Below are positions 1-12,200 of a stretch of DNA of 64,000 nucleotides, in pieces. The translations under genes were made by a program, and so were the position numbers. This DNA comes from Mytilus trossulus (lineage: Eukaryota; Mollusca; Bivalvia; Mytilida; Mytilidae): positions 48,035,878 to 48,099,877 of the forward strand of contig NC_086386.1 of NCBI RefSeq assembly GCF_036588685.1. Reading direction: 5' to 3'. The notes below the pieces were generated by a model. The model had not been told where the DNA came from. It ran no database searches and saw only the letters and a program-made list of their open reading frames with translations. Position 1 is the stretch's first letter. Each line of letters begins with the position of its first letter.

Positions 1-3000
1 ATGATAAGACACATCAAACGAATGATCAACAACTGTCATATTCCTGACTTGGTTCAGGCATTTTCAAATGTAGAAAATGATGGATTGAACCTGGTTTTAT
101 AGCGCTAAACCTCTCCCTTATATGAAATTCGCATCACAGTAGATAGATTCGGTATGGTTGAGTTGAACAGTTCGTCCAAAAAACGTCTCTCAATCGTTTT
201 GAAATTCAAAATACAGGAACACATTTGCAATTCTGAGCATGAAAAATCATGACAACTTCAAAGCGACAAAGGAGTGAGCAAAAACGTATTGACTTCTATT
301 ACTCAATTCAACCAAACAGTAAGTTATAATCTACTATACTCTAATGAAAAAAAGTTCCACATTAATATTATTTACCTACAAAATTATGTTTAACCCCAAA
401 CGCCCGCGCCTATTTTAAAATAACATAGCTGAATAATTATCCCCAGTCAATATAAGCTCTGGATAGATTTAAAGTGCAAGGTAAATGTACGAACCATTTG
501 TTTGAAGAGGCAGTCTGAAATATTTGAGAAAAAAAATCTTCCTCTACGTTTTGCCTTAAACAAAAATTCTGGCCGTATTTGGATTGAAAACAATAATCTT
601 GTCCACTTTTTGGCTAATAGAAACGAAAATTTCCAAAAGAATAATATAGCATTAAATGAACATAATGAATAAAAAACGGGCGTATTTTTTTGGGGACGGG
701 GGTTTGCATGAACTGATATATTGAATACTTTTATCAAGATCAGACTAGAATCTGCATGCTGGGTGTGGCCTTTATGTCTCCATTTCTTGACTGTCATTCA
801 TAAATTCGTTGTCATTTGAGACTCATTCGTAGCCTTTGGTTAATTTTCAATTTTGTACGGTAAAACATATCAACCAAACATTTGTATAAAAATTGCTTCT
901 TTGTCTTTTTGAACTCGTGTCGGTCGTATTGTAAAATTAATCGAATAGCGCGGCGTGTATCTTGTTTATACCTACTTGACATACAACAAGCGAGAATGGT
1001 CCATGTCTATTTTTTGAAGTCCCACATCAAATATATCAGTTCATAGCTTTTGACCCATACTATAATTTTATGATACACAATTTATGGGGAGAATACAACA
1101 TCAAAAATGGCCAACCCTTACATTTAACAGCAACTATAAAATATACATGTCACATGTAACGAACCGTTTAAAAATTACATTTTACACTTATTTTATGTTT
1201 TTTAGACAAAAAAAAGGTTCAAAAATTTTTAAAAAATCCCCCCCCTTTGAAAAATTCGGGATAATCACGATCTTGAAGACCTCACCACGACCGTGATACG
1301 ACCTTACTGTGATTGTCAAAATTGACTTTTTTTCACAGATCGTAAAGCGGTCGTTGCCTAGTGGGAATGCGGTATTAAAGTTTATTAGTCTACTGGAGCC
1401 ACATGAGCTTAACAAATAAATATATAAATTTAGCCCATATGTTTACATATGTCCATGGTAACAGGACTGAAGGTAGCAAAAAGGAGGGCCTGAAAGTGCA
1501 GAGTGTGCAAATTAGTCCAAATTATGTCTAATAAAAAGAAAATAATATAGATATTCAGACATTTAAAACTTTTTTTTAGTTTAAAAAGAATAAAAAAAAA
1601 TGTGTTCAATAGTTAACTTCCGTTAAAAAATATGAATCATTTGAAAAAACACATTGCACCAATTTAAACTACATTTTATATATAAAACACAATTTACAAA
1701 TAATTAACACTGAGAAACAGATTATGCACATGTTTATCTTTTAAAACAAAAAAGTTATTTATTCTGTGGAAAAGAAAAAACACGTCCACAAATCGTTTTG
1801 AGCAAATATACAAAATTTCGACCTTATGGTCCGAGACCACCATTGTCGTCCCTTGATTTTCGTTGTTCACAAATATAGTCCCTAGTGTTGACAGTGGGTT
1901 ACTTGCCAATAATTTTTATACGCCTTCCAAATATATTTCTCCATGTTTAATGCCTCAAATTGCAAGTAGGGGGGTTAAATTACACTGTAAAAAAATCGGG
2001 GTCCAGAATTTTAAAGGAAAGTAGTGATATGGTCAAGCTGAAAAAAGTTTAAAATTTCAAATGTAGCACTTCGGAAGCTGTCAAAAGATTTCAAGACGCC
2101 CTAAACATAAAATTGTCCATATTTTGAGTTTTCTATCATTTTGATATAATTTGTCCCAAAAGCAGTACAACACACTGTAAAAGTTTCTTTGAGAAAGCGC
2201 AGGTGGGATTTTTTTTATTTTCATTTATGTTCTAAAAGAAATGCACTACGAAATAGTTGTGGTCTTGGACCTTATTTTGCTAAAAAAAAAAAAAGAAGCA
2301 CATGAAGGTATATTTTTATTACATATTTGGGTTAATCACGCAAAAAAAGCCTATATACAAATTGTCAGCACACTGTCAATATGGGATCTATTGTCAAGAC
2401 AAAATAATGGTTGGAAGAAATTGCTGTGTACGTGATATTTTGTCTTTATACTTTTCTAACTTAATTAAGATAAACAAATACGCCTTTAAGCTTAGAATAT
2501 TTTCTTTTTGAAATAATCTGAATCTATTAAACAAATTATCAATATTTTACTGATATATATATTTGACCGAAAAGGACATCTGATCTTTAGAAATTGTATA
2601 TAAAAGATATTGCAGAGATCTTAAAATCTGTTTATTCCCTGTTGGTCCTTGAAGACAAATCTACTAGTACTTGTCAAAACATTAGGACCACCAGTTTCTA
2701 AGAACCTTAATCGTACAAATGCATATGTTTTCAAGGTACAAGTGTGCAAGGTAGTGGCGTTTTTCAGAGTGTTTATGACTAAATCCGTTTGTTGTGAAAT
2801 GCTTGACAGAGGAGGATTTAGGGGTTGGGGTTTATAATATACTGAATCATGATTAGAGCGAGTACCCTCTTGCTCAAACCCCATTATGAACATTTCTTGA
2901 TCCGCCAGTGATTGATACTATAGGTCGGAAGAGCATGATGTATATGCTGGTTTTAAATGACTTTCACTAGTAGTTTTAGTTACTACAAATACTCTTATTT

Positions 3001-3035
3001 TGGTGCTTCGCGTTTATAATCTTTAGTAAATGTTA
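1..3035. other. No gene recognised
   Basis: AT-rich sequence with stops in all frames. The longest open frame, on the minus strand at 447-797, has no recognisable domain and a composition typical of random AT-rich DNA. I see no exon pair with matching splice phases. The stretch at about 2640-2890 is open on both strands but resembles no family I know. Confidence 0.6.
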
Positions 3036-3039
3036 GTTG

Positions 3040-3450
3040 TTTTTGTGTCTCATATCGATCTTTTGGGTTGATCCAATTGCAACGGACTTTTAAACGTTGT
3101 TTTTATGTTATACTATTACAAAACTGACTGTATAAGTTTAGGGGTTGAACGCTCACGCACATGTTGAATCCTGCCACATTATCATGAGCATGTAGTTGAG
3201 TAGTTATTGTTTGTTCATATCTGTCGACTCATATTTGAAGTTTTTAGAATGGGTTTGTTAAATATTGTTAGGCCGTTACTTTATTTCGTGTTAATTGTTT
3301 CACATTTTTTGTCGTGGCTTTTTATAACTGATATACAGTATGGATATTTGTCTTTTTTTTTACGGCCGCACGGTTGGTTATAATTGATAAAACTACTTCA
3401 TATAACTCCAGTTGATAGTTGCCAAATTGGCAGTCATACCACATTTACTT
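3040..3450 (+). repeat. Dispersed repeat family A, diverged copy
   Basis: This matches, with many changes, the reverse complement of the longer copy at 49445-50010: a segment resembling GGCCGTTAGTTTTCTCG, a middle part ending near a TAGCTGAC-like motif, and the end block 'ggcagtcataccacat'. Family A copies recur in both orientations at about 14.2, 44.4, 49.4 and 57.7 kb, so the assignment rests on comparison inside the window. No protein coding is visible. The family resembles a very common short repeat of mussel genomes. Confidence 0.55.
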
Positions 3451-4129
3451 ACTTGTTATAATATTGTATACATGGCTTTTAATTTCGCGTCTTGTCTAAA
3501 CATGTATGAAATATTGGTCGCTAAACGTTAAAACAAACAACTAACAATCTCAATCAATTTTAACTCGTGTTCAATAAGAAGAAAATCTTTGATTTGTTGG
3601 GTAAAAAGAGGTAGGTGGCGGGAGTATTTTGAGTATGAATATACTATTTGATATTCTGGGGAAGGAGGATTTTGAAATTAAACAACTAAGTATTGATAAT
3701 CACAAAAATCAAAGGTTTGTTCTGTGGTAGTTTGAAAATAAATAACCTGACTTACGATGTATTGAAAATAAATAGCTCTGCAGGTGTATTCGAAAATATA
3801 ACATGGCACCAGATTCTTCGTCATTTTTTTTTCCAAAATGAAATCTGGAAACACTTCAGTAAACTTCATAAATTTTATTAATATTATTTAAAAATACTTG
3901 AAATGTCTTGACATGGCTTCAAAGCGACATAGTGTGGAATATTGTGAAACTTTTTTATTCCAGATTTGTAATACTTTTCGACTTGTCAAACTTCTTGATT
4001 TGTAACATGTTGATTTGTGATCATTTGTAACTTGTATTTTTTTCTTTAGAAACTCATCTTCTCTCTGACTGGCAGCGGTAACAATTACATAGGCGCAATT
4101 TCACAAAACGTGACTAAAACAAAGTGACT

Positions 4130-4380
4130 ACATTTTAAAAATTAAGAAATGTAGAAATTCATGTAACGAATGAAGAAAACACGTTAACAAATTAAGAAAT
4201 TGTGTCGACACATGTATCAAGAAATTACATTTCACAAATCAAAAAATGTAGAAATTCGTGTATCGGATGGAAAAAATACATGTAACAACTGAAATTAAGA
4301 AATTACATTTTACAAATTAAGAAATTGCATATGTTAAGAATTAAGAAATTGCATTTCACAAATTAAGAATTGTATAATAT
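4130..4380. repeat. Degenerate AT-rich tandem repeat
   Basis: A short unit containing 'aattaagaaattacatttc' and 'gtagaaattcatgtaac' recurs six or more times with substitutions and variable spacing. No coding is seen. Confidence 0.6.
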
Positions 4381-4544
4381 TGGTGGATATTCCCTTCCAT
4401 AGTTTTGCACCCAACTAAAATACCCCAAGTTTGAACACCTTATTTGATTTCAGGACCACCATAGTCAAATGTGAACTTCTTTGATATATATATATATATC
4501 GTAACTTTTTACCTTAAAGAATCCTAGTCCTGCGTAGATTTGGA

Positions 4545-5036
4545 AGTTGTCGTCAGCAAAAGATTAAAACACCGTTCATTGCGGGCTTCCGTTGTCGTTG
4601 ATTTCTATATTTTGTGCAATGTCAATTTCATCATGGAATACTTTCTCTACAACAAGGGGTTCACTAAGGGATACAAATACATTTGATATTTCTGTTATTA
4701 ATATATAATAGTCACGATTATAAAATCAATGTTTTAATACAAGTTGCAGTATAAAAACAATATTAGGTCAATGTCATAAAGATATAAACCTTTTTGTTAT
4801 TCTGAATAAAACTGTGGAAGAAAAGGGCGCAGTAAAATCTCGTCCTTCTCCAGTTTTTCAGTCTCAGTAATATTTTTTGTATGAGGCTGATAAATTGGGG
4901 TAGGACGAGGTTCTTCTGAGCTCTTTCCCATTATTGCGCCGAGTACAAAAAAAATGTTTTTCTGACATTTACCTAATATTGTTTTTAAACTGCAACTTAG
5001 ATTAATAAATTGATAGCTATTCAAATCGTAACACAA
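4545..5036 (-). CDS. Possible exons of an unrecognised gene
   Basis: Three minus-strand stretches look more protein-like than their surroundings. A frame reading down to 4797 contains SSEEPRPTPIYQPH and KLEKDEILLRPFLPQ and ends in a stop. It could start at a splice acceptor near 4965. A second frame (about 4570-4695, containing EPLVVEKVFHDEIDIAQN) follows an AG acceptor, and a third short one ends at a GTAAAA donor near 4515. I could not join them with consistent phase and recognise no family. They may be remnants of a decayed gene or chance frames. Confidence 0.2.
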
Positions 5037-5492
5037 ATGTCAAACTTATTTTCATCCCTTCTATTTATATAGCGGCATTTAATGTACATGTAAAGTTTAG
5101 GCAAAATGGTGGTAGTGTATCTATACTACTATAGATACTTAGAGTAGAAAAGGAAATGTTCAACTATGATGGAACATTTATCCTGCCATACTGGATACTT
5201 GATATATACGCAAAACTTGATAATGGATATTCTAGTTTTATTAACGAACTAATATACTAAGACACCATTGTATACACAGTATACTTATATCATATTCACA
5301 ATCATTTCTTAGTCTATTATACAAAAAAAAATATGAAAATAATAATAAATGTATCATTTGGCTTTCTAGGGGGCTACTAGTTAAAACTTTCAATAAAATT
5401 AATTAGAATAACCAAATGAAAAACACTACCTACTCAAAAAACTTTTAAATTCATAAAAAGTAAATTGTCTAAATTATGCATTTTAAAAACCT

Positions 5493-5768
5493 GCAGTAGA
5501 GCATTGACAGGTGAAAAATTTAGGTTAGAAACCTGACTGGTAGAGCCCAGGCAGGTATAAATGTGAAAAACGAGAGAACCTGCGGTAGATCCCAACAGGT
5601 ACTTTTAGAAACTGAGTGGTAGAGCCCATAAAGGTATAAATTTTGAAAAGTGAGAATTCCTGTGGTAGATCCCAACAGGTACTTCATGTATTAGAACATG
5701 ACTGGTAGAGCCCAGACAAGTATACATTTGAAAAACGATAATTCCTGCGGTAGATTCCAACAGGTACA
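5493..5768. repeat. Tandem repeat of about 95 bases, three units
   Basis: The unit is built from two related half-units, one with 'ctggtagagcccag.caggta' and one with 'cctgcggtagatcccaaca', separated by a variable stretch with 'tgaaaaacgagaa'. Roughly three full units are present, with indels. The array is non-coding and has no relation to the minus-strand frame that follows at 5776-6132, which is AT-rich noise. Confidence 0.75.
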
Positions 5769-6181
5769 AAAAAACTTAATTATCACCCTTAAATAAAACA
5801 AAGCCTAAATGAATTATGAAATGTATTAATGAATTTTGGGAAAATAATATCCCTGAAATTAAGTAGACCAAATTGAACGAGTAGCATGAGATATGCTCAT
5901 TTAAAACCTCCAAGAAATGATACATATACATATTTATAAAGTTGAACAACAAAAAAATATTAAAAAAAATTAAAATAATAATACAAAATTTTACATATAT
6001 ACCATTAAAAGAATAAGTACTTGAATAGAATTTCATATATGAAAATGAAAACGCATAAAATAAAATAACTACCATACTAAAAAGATTTAACAAAATGTAG
6101 TTCTTATAAATCCTTGATATAGTACAAAGCATGTATACAAATTTAGGAACAACACATCCTGCTTTGTGCTTTGTTATCAGT

Positions 6182-6665
6182 TTATGGGTCAGTTCTTATG
6201 TAACGTATATAACAATTGGATGACCAACTACCTAAAGTCTGAATAATGTTGTCCTCAACCCCTGCCGCTGCAGCTGATGTGCCAGCACCAATTCGAAAAG
6301 AATGACCACAAAGTTTACTATCAGTATACCCTAATCTGAACAGGGACTCTCGAAGCAGAAATATAAATGTATCTCTAGACAAAGGAGCGTTATTATACTC
6401 ATCATTAAAAAATAAATAAGAATCTGGTCTAGCTCCATAATTTTTTTCGTACTTGTATATATCTTCTCATCAAATCAACTGGGTTAAAAATATCATTTTC
6501 AAAAATAGTAATGTTAATACCTTCTCGAAATGGGTCACTTTTTGAGGAATTCAGATGTAATTTTGAAAATTTAGGTCAATCAATATTTTGAGTTAATAGT
6601 GTGTCCTGCCTGGCAATTTTACTACTATAAGTAAATTCGCCACATCGGAGAAATCCAAAAAGCTA
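6182..6665 (-). pseudogene. Tyrosine recombinase, C-terminal catalytic part, broken
   Basis: Reading the minus strand from about 6665 to the stop at 6182 gives a tyrosine-recombinase catalytic domain. The first block, GFLRCGEFTYSSKIARQD, holds the box-I arginine. A frame containing DPFREGINITIFEND follows, then GARPDSYLFFND and LCGHSFRIGAGTSAAAAG with the HxxR box, then QTLGSW, and finally YIRYIRT with the candidate nucleophile tyrosine. All catalytic positions survive, but a TGA stands where the family usually has tryptophan (after NID) and a frameshift lies near 6450. Such enzymes are encoded by DIRS-like and Crypton-like eukaryotic elements. No reverse transcriptase is seen between this and the gag-like part at 7084-8480, so the class is unresolved. 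The copy is inactive. Confidence 0.8.
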
Positions 6666-7083
6666 GATTAAATGAGCACTATAACATTCAGTCGACGAAT
6701 GGAGAAAAAAATCCTTGCTTTAAAATACTGCATTATTGTTTCAAAATTGAGATGGAATAGGTAATCTTTTTTATTTAACTAATTCTGAGACTTTGTTATA
6801 CATCTGAATACACACTCTACGCGTGTACAATTTGACAAAGCGTCATAATTGTCCTATTTTAAGTAATTATGCCTAATTCCTGCTAAATACAATTCAATTG
6901 TAGCCTAGGCTAGCTTAAGAGAATTCTTGCAATAAGTTACAAAATAAATTAAACAATCTTCTTCAATATTGGCCCACTATTTATATGATTCTAATTAGTT
7001 ATAGCCATAAATGTTTTAAAACATAGAAATCCAGAATATAAGTCTTTCTAGTACTTAAACATAAAGATGCCTCTCATAGTTCT
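6666..7083 (-). other. Degenerate spacer inside the recombinase element
   Basis: Between the two coding remnants the minus strand carries only traces of coding, for example ECYSAHL just upstream of the recombinase block. No reverse transcriptase or RNase H motifs are visible. Either the element never encoded them or they were lost. Confidence 0.4.
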
Positions 7084-8480
7084 TCAACTCCTCTGAGGCC
7101 CATTGTTCCTGGTTTTTGACTGCATACACATTGTTTTTGGATGCTCCCCTTGACAGTTCAAACAAATATGATTATTGCGACACCTTAAAGCTGAACATCC
7201 TTTAATGCCATTGAAATTGTTACAAATTTCCCGACTTAGATGAAATGATCTGTTTCTTCCATAGGAGTCCGCAGATTCATAATGTTTAACTCTGCTATTC
7301 TGGCTGTTTTGGTAACAAAAACCAGAAGTGTGGAAAGTTCTACCACAAAGGTTGCAGCTGTTATGACGTGTATTGGCAAAAATATTACAAAAGAGAGTAT
7401 TATTTCTAATAGATCAATCGACTGATATGTTGTTAAAACGCATATGAGCTGCGGCATCTAAAAACATATTCTGTGGTATTCGTAGAAACCCTTAACTGTG
7501 TAGCGAGAGGCCATGTCGACGATATCCCTCTCATAAGAATGAAATTCACTTCTATTGTGGGGGAAGGCAGAGCACATTAGACTTTTATATATACTAAACG
7601 CCTAGATGAACTCTCCAATGGAAAGATATCTAGTTAGCCTAGGGTCAGTTTTGTAATTCTTATCATCCCCATCAAATATTTCATTAGTCCCCGACCCAAC
7701 ATAATACGAAATAAGGACGGATGCAAGGTTAATGTCCAAACCTGAAATTATGTTCTTCCTCGAATGGCAGTGTTTCCGCTGAATATCCCCTAGACATTAT
7801 CACACTTCTCGCTTCCTGATTTTCGCTCCCAGCTGCTGGTGGAATAGTTCGATTTAAAGATGCGTATGCCGACTCCAGGTTATGGGAGTTCCCTGGGTTA
7901 TTTATAGGTTCGCTACGCTGACTTCCGGTTGAAGTGAAAGTAGAAACAGCTACCTCTTCCTGCCAAGTATTAGGTTGTACCACCAAAAGGGAGTTCACCT
8001 TCCCGTTTAAAGAAGACACATTCTGCTGGAGAGACTGTACGGTCGACGATTGTCTCGAAACTAAGTTCATAGGAGTTCTTTCCTTATTTGATGAAGTGGT
8101 CGTTGAAGCCAGGTGTTCCTCTTGAATGCAAATTGATGCATCATGGGATCGCGCACCACGATATAGAGTAGTTGCTTCATCTGCTATGTCTGAAATATCC
8201 ACTTTTCCGTTGTATTGTCACTATGAGAAGAGTCTTCAGCACTTTTAAGACTTCTCACTAAAGTCAACCTTTCAGCGTTTTTTGGCACCTTAAGTTTTAA
8301 TTTACTGACTTCTGGACGAAGTCTAAATAGAGTCCAATTTTCTTTCAATACCGGGTCGTATTGTGGTTGTCCCTGAGATCTGCGACTGACCGGACCCATA
8401 AGGGAAAAACCCAACAAAACAATCATTTGGATAGTTTGATCAATAAACTCGTTATTAACCGAACTTAAAAACATGTACAA
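7084..8480 (-). pseudogene. Gag-like/ORF1 protein of the same recombinase element, broken
   Basis: A nearly continuous protein can be followed on the minus strand through several frames. 8480-8184 contains LKENWTLFRLRPEVSKLKLK. After a frameshift near 8200 comes a polar Ser/Thr/Gln-rich stretch (8202-7740) with a possible short coiled coil around QSLQQNVSSLNGKVNSL. Another shift leads to GLDINLASVLISYYVGSGTN, a stop, and FHSYERDIVDMASRYTVKGF. The C-terminus (about 7360-7084) has two Cys/His clusters: CNLCGRTFHTSGFC, then a longer one from ICNNFNGIKGCSALRC through HICLNCQGEHPKTMC. These look like nucleic-acid-binding knuckles. A TGA replaces an expected Trp after NNISVD. With the recombinase at 6182-6665 it forms one decayed mobile element. 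At least four lesions are visible. Confidence 0.65.
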
Positions 8481-9180
8481 AAATTAATATCCATGGTAAG
8501 AACGCAACTCCTATATGACTATGTTTCCAGATGATAAGTCCAATGAAAAAACGTATTATAATCCACTAAAAATATAATGTCCAGTTTTGTTTCACAATCA
8601 ATAAAACTGAACACTTTGAAGAGAACGAAAAGTAAAATTGTTTGAATAAATTATCCACAAGTAAAAATATGACTGCTAACAGTGCAATGCTCAAACATCA
8701 ACTGACCATCCTTTCCAAATTTTATACAGATGTTTCTTTGACATGTCTGATAACACCCATGCAGTTATCAAGCTGTTTCCTATCTATGATCTAATACCTA
8801 TCCCGTAATCTCTTCATTAAAACAAAACTACTAAGCTGACAAGCTGACCTTATCATTTAAGAAAATAAAACCAGGGGAAGTTCAACCAAAGGAATTTATC
8901 AAAATATGTATAAACTATAGTTTAATTAAATTACCATGAAAAGTTAACTACAGTGGTATTGGTGGTTAATGCTCGTTATTGATATATTTCGAAAGCATAA
9001 CTTAACACCGCTGCAATGCTAACACATCAATGTGCTTTTATACACCTTCTAAACCCTTCTGTTGGTAACTTGGGACTTTTGTTTTAAAACTGGTTCATGT
9101 TTTAAGGAACTTGAAATTAGCCAACAAACTATAACATTTAGTGCGCACAGGCTCACTGCTCTTACTTCTGAATTCCTGTA
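8481..9180. other. No gene; upstream region of the lectin gene
   Basis: About 700 bases with no sustained open frame and no strong repeat. It is the likely distal promoter region of the plus-strand lectin gene. Confidence 0.5.
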
Positions 9181-9193
9181 GACGAAATGCGCG

Positions 9194-9200
9194 TATAAAA
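9194..9200 (+). promoter_or_regulatory. TATA-box-like sequence of the lectin gene
   Basis: TATAAAA lies 85 bases before the lectin start codon, which would put transcription start near 9225-9230 and leave a 5' leader of about 55 bases. The surrounding bases (about 9180-9210, 'gtagacgaaatgcgcgtat') match the end of repeat family B (compare the reverse complement of 24761-24830), so the box may have come from a repeat remnant. A second AT-rich match at 9246-9254 is too near the start codon. Confidence 0.4.
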
Positions 9201-9284
9201 TTTCAATCCTCTTTAGATATTGAGTTTATTTCTAAATAACCTGGAATATAAATTGATAGACACGAGTTTTATTTCAGTATTATA

Positions 9285-12200
9285 ATGAAGTGCTGTTGTT
9301 TGGTTGTTTTCATATTTTGCACAATCGATGTGTCAAATGGCGGCAGTAAGTATCCTTTATGTTTAAACCGCAGTAGTACAGATTAAACATTAAGCTGCTA
9401 GACTCTCTCATTATATAAAAGGTACGATCCTTTCACTCTGATTAAACGTTCAACATTCGAGAGCCAAACGAGACAGACAGAGTAAGAACCTATTCATGTT
9501 ACAGATATTCAATTATGTTAACACAGTTATCTACCATTTGTGTTTATAGTAATTTGGGGATAAACACCTTCAGTTTACAACGATAATTTCAGTTCATTTG
9601 TCGAGCTGTAAAGGTGTACAAAACTGTTCAACACTACTTTTATGGGTTGACATAAGAACAATAAAAAAAATTGCATCAAGGAAGAACTGATTTTAAAACG
9701 TCTAAGCAGATTACCGAGAATCTCGAGCAAATTCAGTAAAATATATTGATGAGAAATCATACCGCAGTTACAATATGTATATATATACATGTTTTTTCTA
9801 AAACATAACCTAGTTTTTCTTTGTGTCTTATATTTAACATGGTTTAGCAAATGAATTTGGGAAAAAAACAATGACTGTATATCTATAGTCCTATTGTGTA
9901 ATAATAATGTATATATATATCAAAGTAAATCATGCTATATTGTATCGGAGTACTGTACTATTCAGATCTCTCCGGGATATGCTTTGCCACAAATGGTACC
10001 TGTGGAAAGAAAGGTGTTCCATGTAAAGACACATTCGGGTCTGAATGGACGCTTACCGGAAAATGCTGCATAGGAAGACCATGCTGCAAATGTAAGTAGA
10101 AAAATAAAGCAGGCAATAGTTTGTATCACTGTATATAAAATCGAATGAATGCAAAGAAATTTTCCAGACAGAGATAGTTAATTTTTTGGAAAAAAGAAAC
10201 AGTTATTTAATCCCTTTCCTGAAATATTTTGCGCTCAACAAAGACAAAACATCTAAGTATGACATTTTTGAACTAAAAATAGCATATTTGCGATGTTCCA
10301 GTCAAAGGAAAAGAAATTTATAAAAGTTGTTTCAGCTGTGTTCCTGAATATTTCTTTATTACAATTTTCAGATTTTTTTCTGTTCGTCTTTTTGTTTTGA
10401 CTTTAAGTCTGCATAGTACACACTTGGGAAGCACGTTTATATGTTTACATGTGATTATTTTGCAATTATTCTTATATTCAATAAATGAATGTCGACTAAG
10501 TTTCAATCGAAACGACCATTAATATACAATAAATAAAGAAAAATGCCTTACGTCAGCTGTAATGGGCCATTCCAGTTAATTTCTGACAGGTGGGGATGTA
10601 TGGGGAGATTTTTTTTCATACCTATCAGAAAAAAACATCATGAAAAACTACCTATCAGATCTATAAATTAAGACCTATCAGATGTAGAGTTTCTGTTCAT
10701 ATTGGGTGGATGGGCTTTCATGGGAAAAATTGACCTATCAGAATTTTTACTGCAAGGATTGTACCTATCAGAATTTTAAATCCAATACCAGGTAATGCAT
10801 AATACGAAACTGTCTATCATTGTCTACATTCCAAAGCACCCCTAAGATATGAAATAGGTATTTTTTGTAACCCCTAAGATGTAATTATTTTAAATTATTT
10901 ACTGTTGCAAGACCCTCAGAAATAGTTGAATAATAGTGTACCTGTCAGATGAAAAAACCCAAAATTGCATCCCTATGATGCATAAATTTTACACCCCTCA
11001 GAAAGGACCATTCATCCCCCATTATCAGATATTAACTGGAATGGCCCAATGTTTTAACATATTCTGAAAATCATTATTATTCGTTGGTTACCACTCAATC
11101 AAAATATCAAAGAATGACCGATCTTATAAGGGCTTGAATACAGACTTATGCAAAATCACGATAATAAATGTCCATGAACATTAAGTCTAAAATAATAGAA
11201 TCACAATGATGTAAACACGTACTAATTTCTGAATTTACAGTTACACATTTCATAATTGTGCACTTTACATACGTTCCCTTTTACAATGAATTTGAAATTT
11301 ACTTGCAAAGTAGGAATAGGCCTTTCTTCTTTTTTTCTTTTTCATGTTTTTTTATTCTTCATTTATTTTTGATGTTTATATTTCCTTTCTTATTTTTTCT
11401 TTTCTCTTTTTCTTCCCCATGTTCAGTGTTAGTTATTTTTTCTATCATTAACTGATGTGTAAGATAAAATGTTCATGCACAACACTTTGGTTTATTTTGA
11501 AGAGTTGTTTAATTTGCAACCTTTCCAAATCTTCTTAATCAAAGAAATAACCGTATCTTCTATATGCATATAGCATGTATATTCGTATTATTCACAATGG
11601 ATGAATATATTAACCGCATGCAAAGCTCCGATACTTTGTCCAGCTTTGGTTATACTGTTTTTTTTTCAATTATAGTTGTATACATTTGTTCTTTTTTATT
11701 TTATTTTGAGCTTCTCTAACGAGACATTGATTATCGGAATGAGAATCTGGTGCAGAAATATTGGTACCGTTAATGTTATAATGACGTTCTGCATTTGATC
11801 GTGGTGATTTATTCATTATGTTATTTTCAATATGCCATGGCTCTTTCTTTTTGTGTTTTAATTGCGACTGTTGATTAAATTTAACCCATATGGTTTGTAG
11901 CTTTCAAATCGCAATGTGTTCCAGAAACTACTTGCCCAAGGGATTTCAAGCTGTTACCAAACCAAAAAAGAAGTGATAATTGTTATTCATATGAAGGAGA
12001 CGGTAAAACGTGGCTGGAAGCTCAGGTAAGAATGTTTATAAATCACAATTAATCTGTAGGTAGAAAATAAGATTAATAAAACATTTTCAATAAAGGTATC
12101 TTGTGTGTTTTCATCAAGTGAGAATATAGAAGTCTGTTTTAATCTCTGACTTTATTGTAATTTACTACGTTATCATTACAGTTTAAGTATAACGAAAGAT

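Noticed and set aside
447-797. 116-residue minus-strand frame
   Set aside because: No recognisable domain, no neighbours in phase, biased composition.
5776-6132. 118-residue minus-strand frame rich in Phe, Ile, Leu and Tyr
   Set aside because: Composition is that of AT-rich DNA read as protein; no domain, start context or splice partner.
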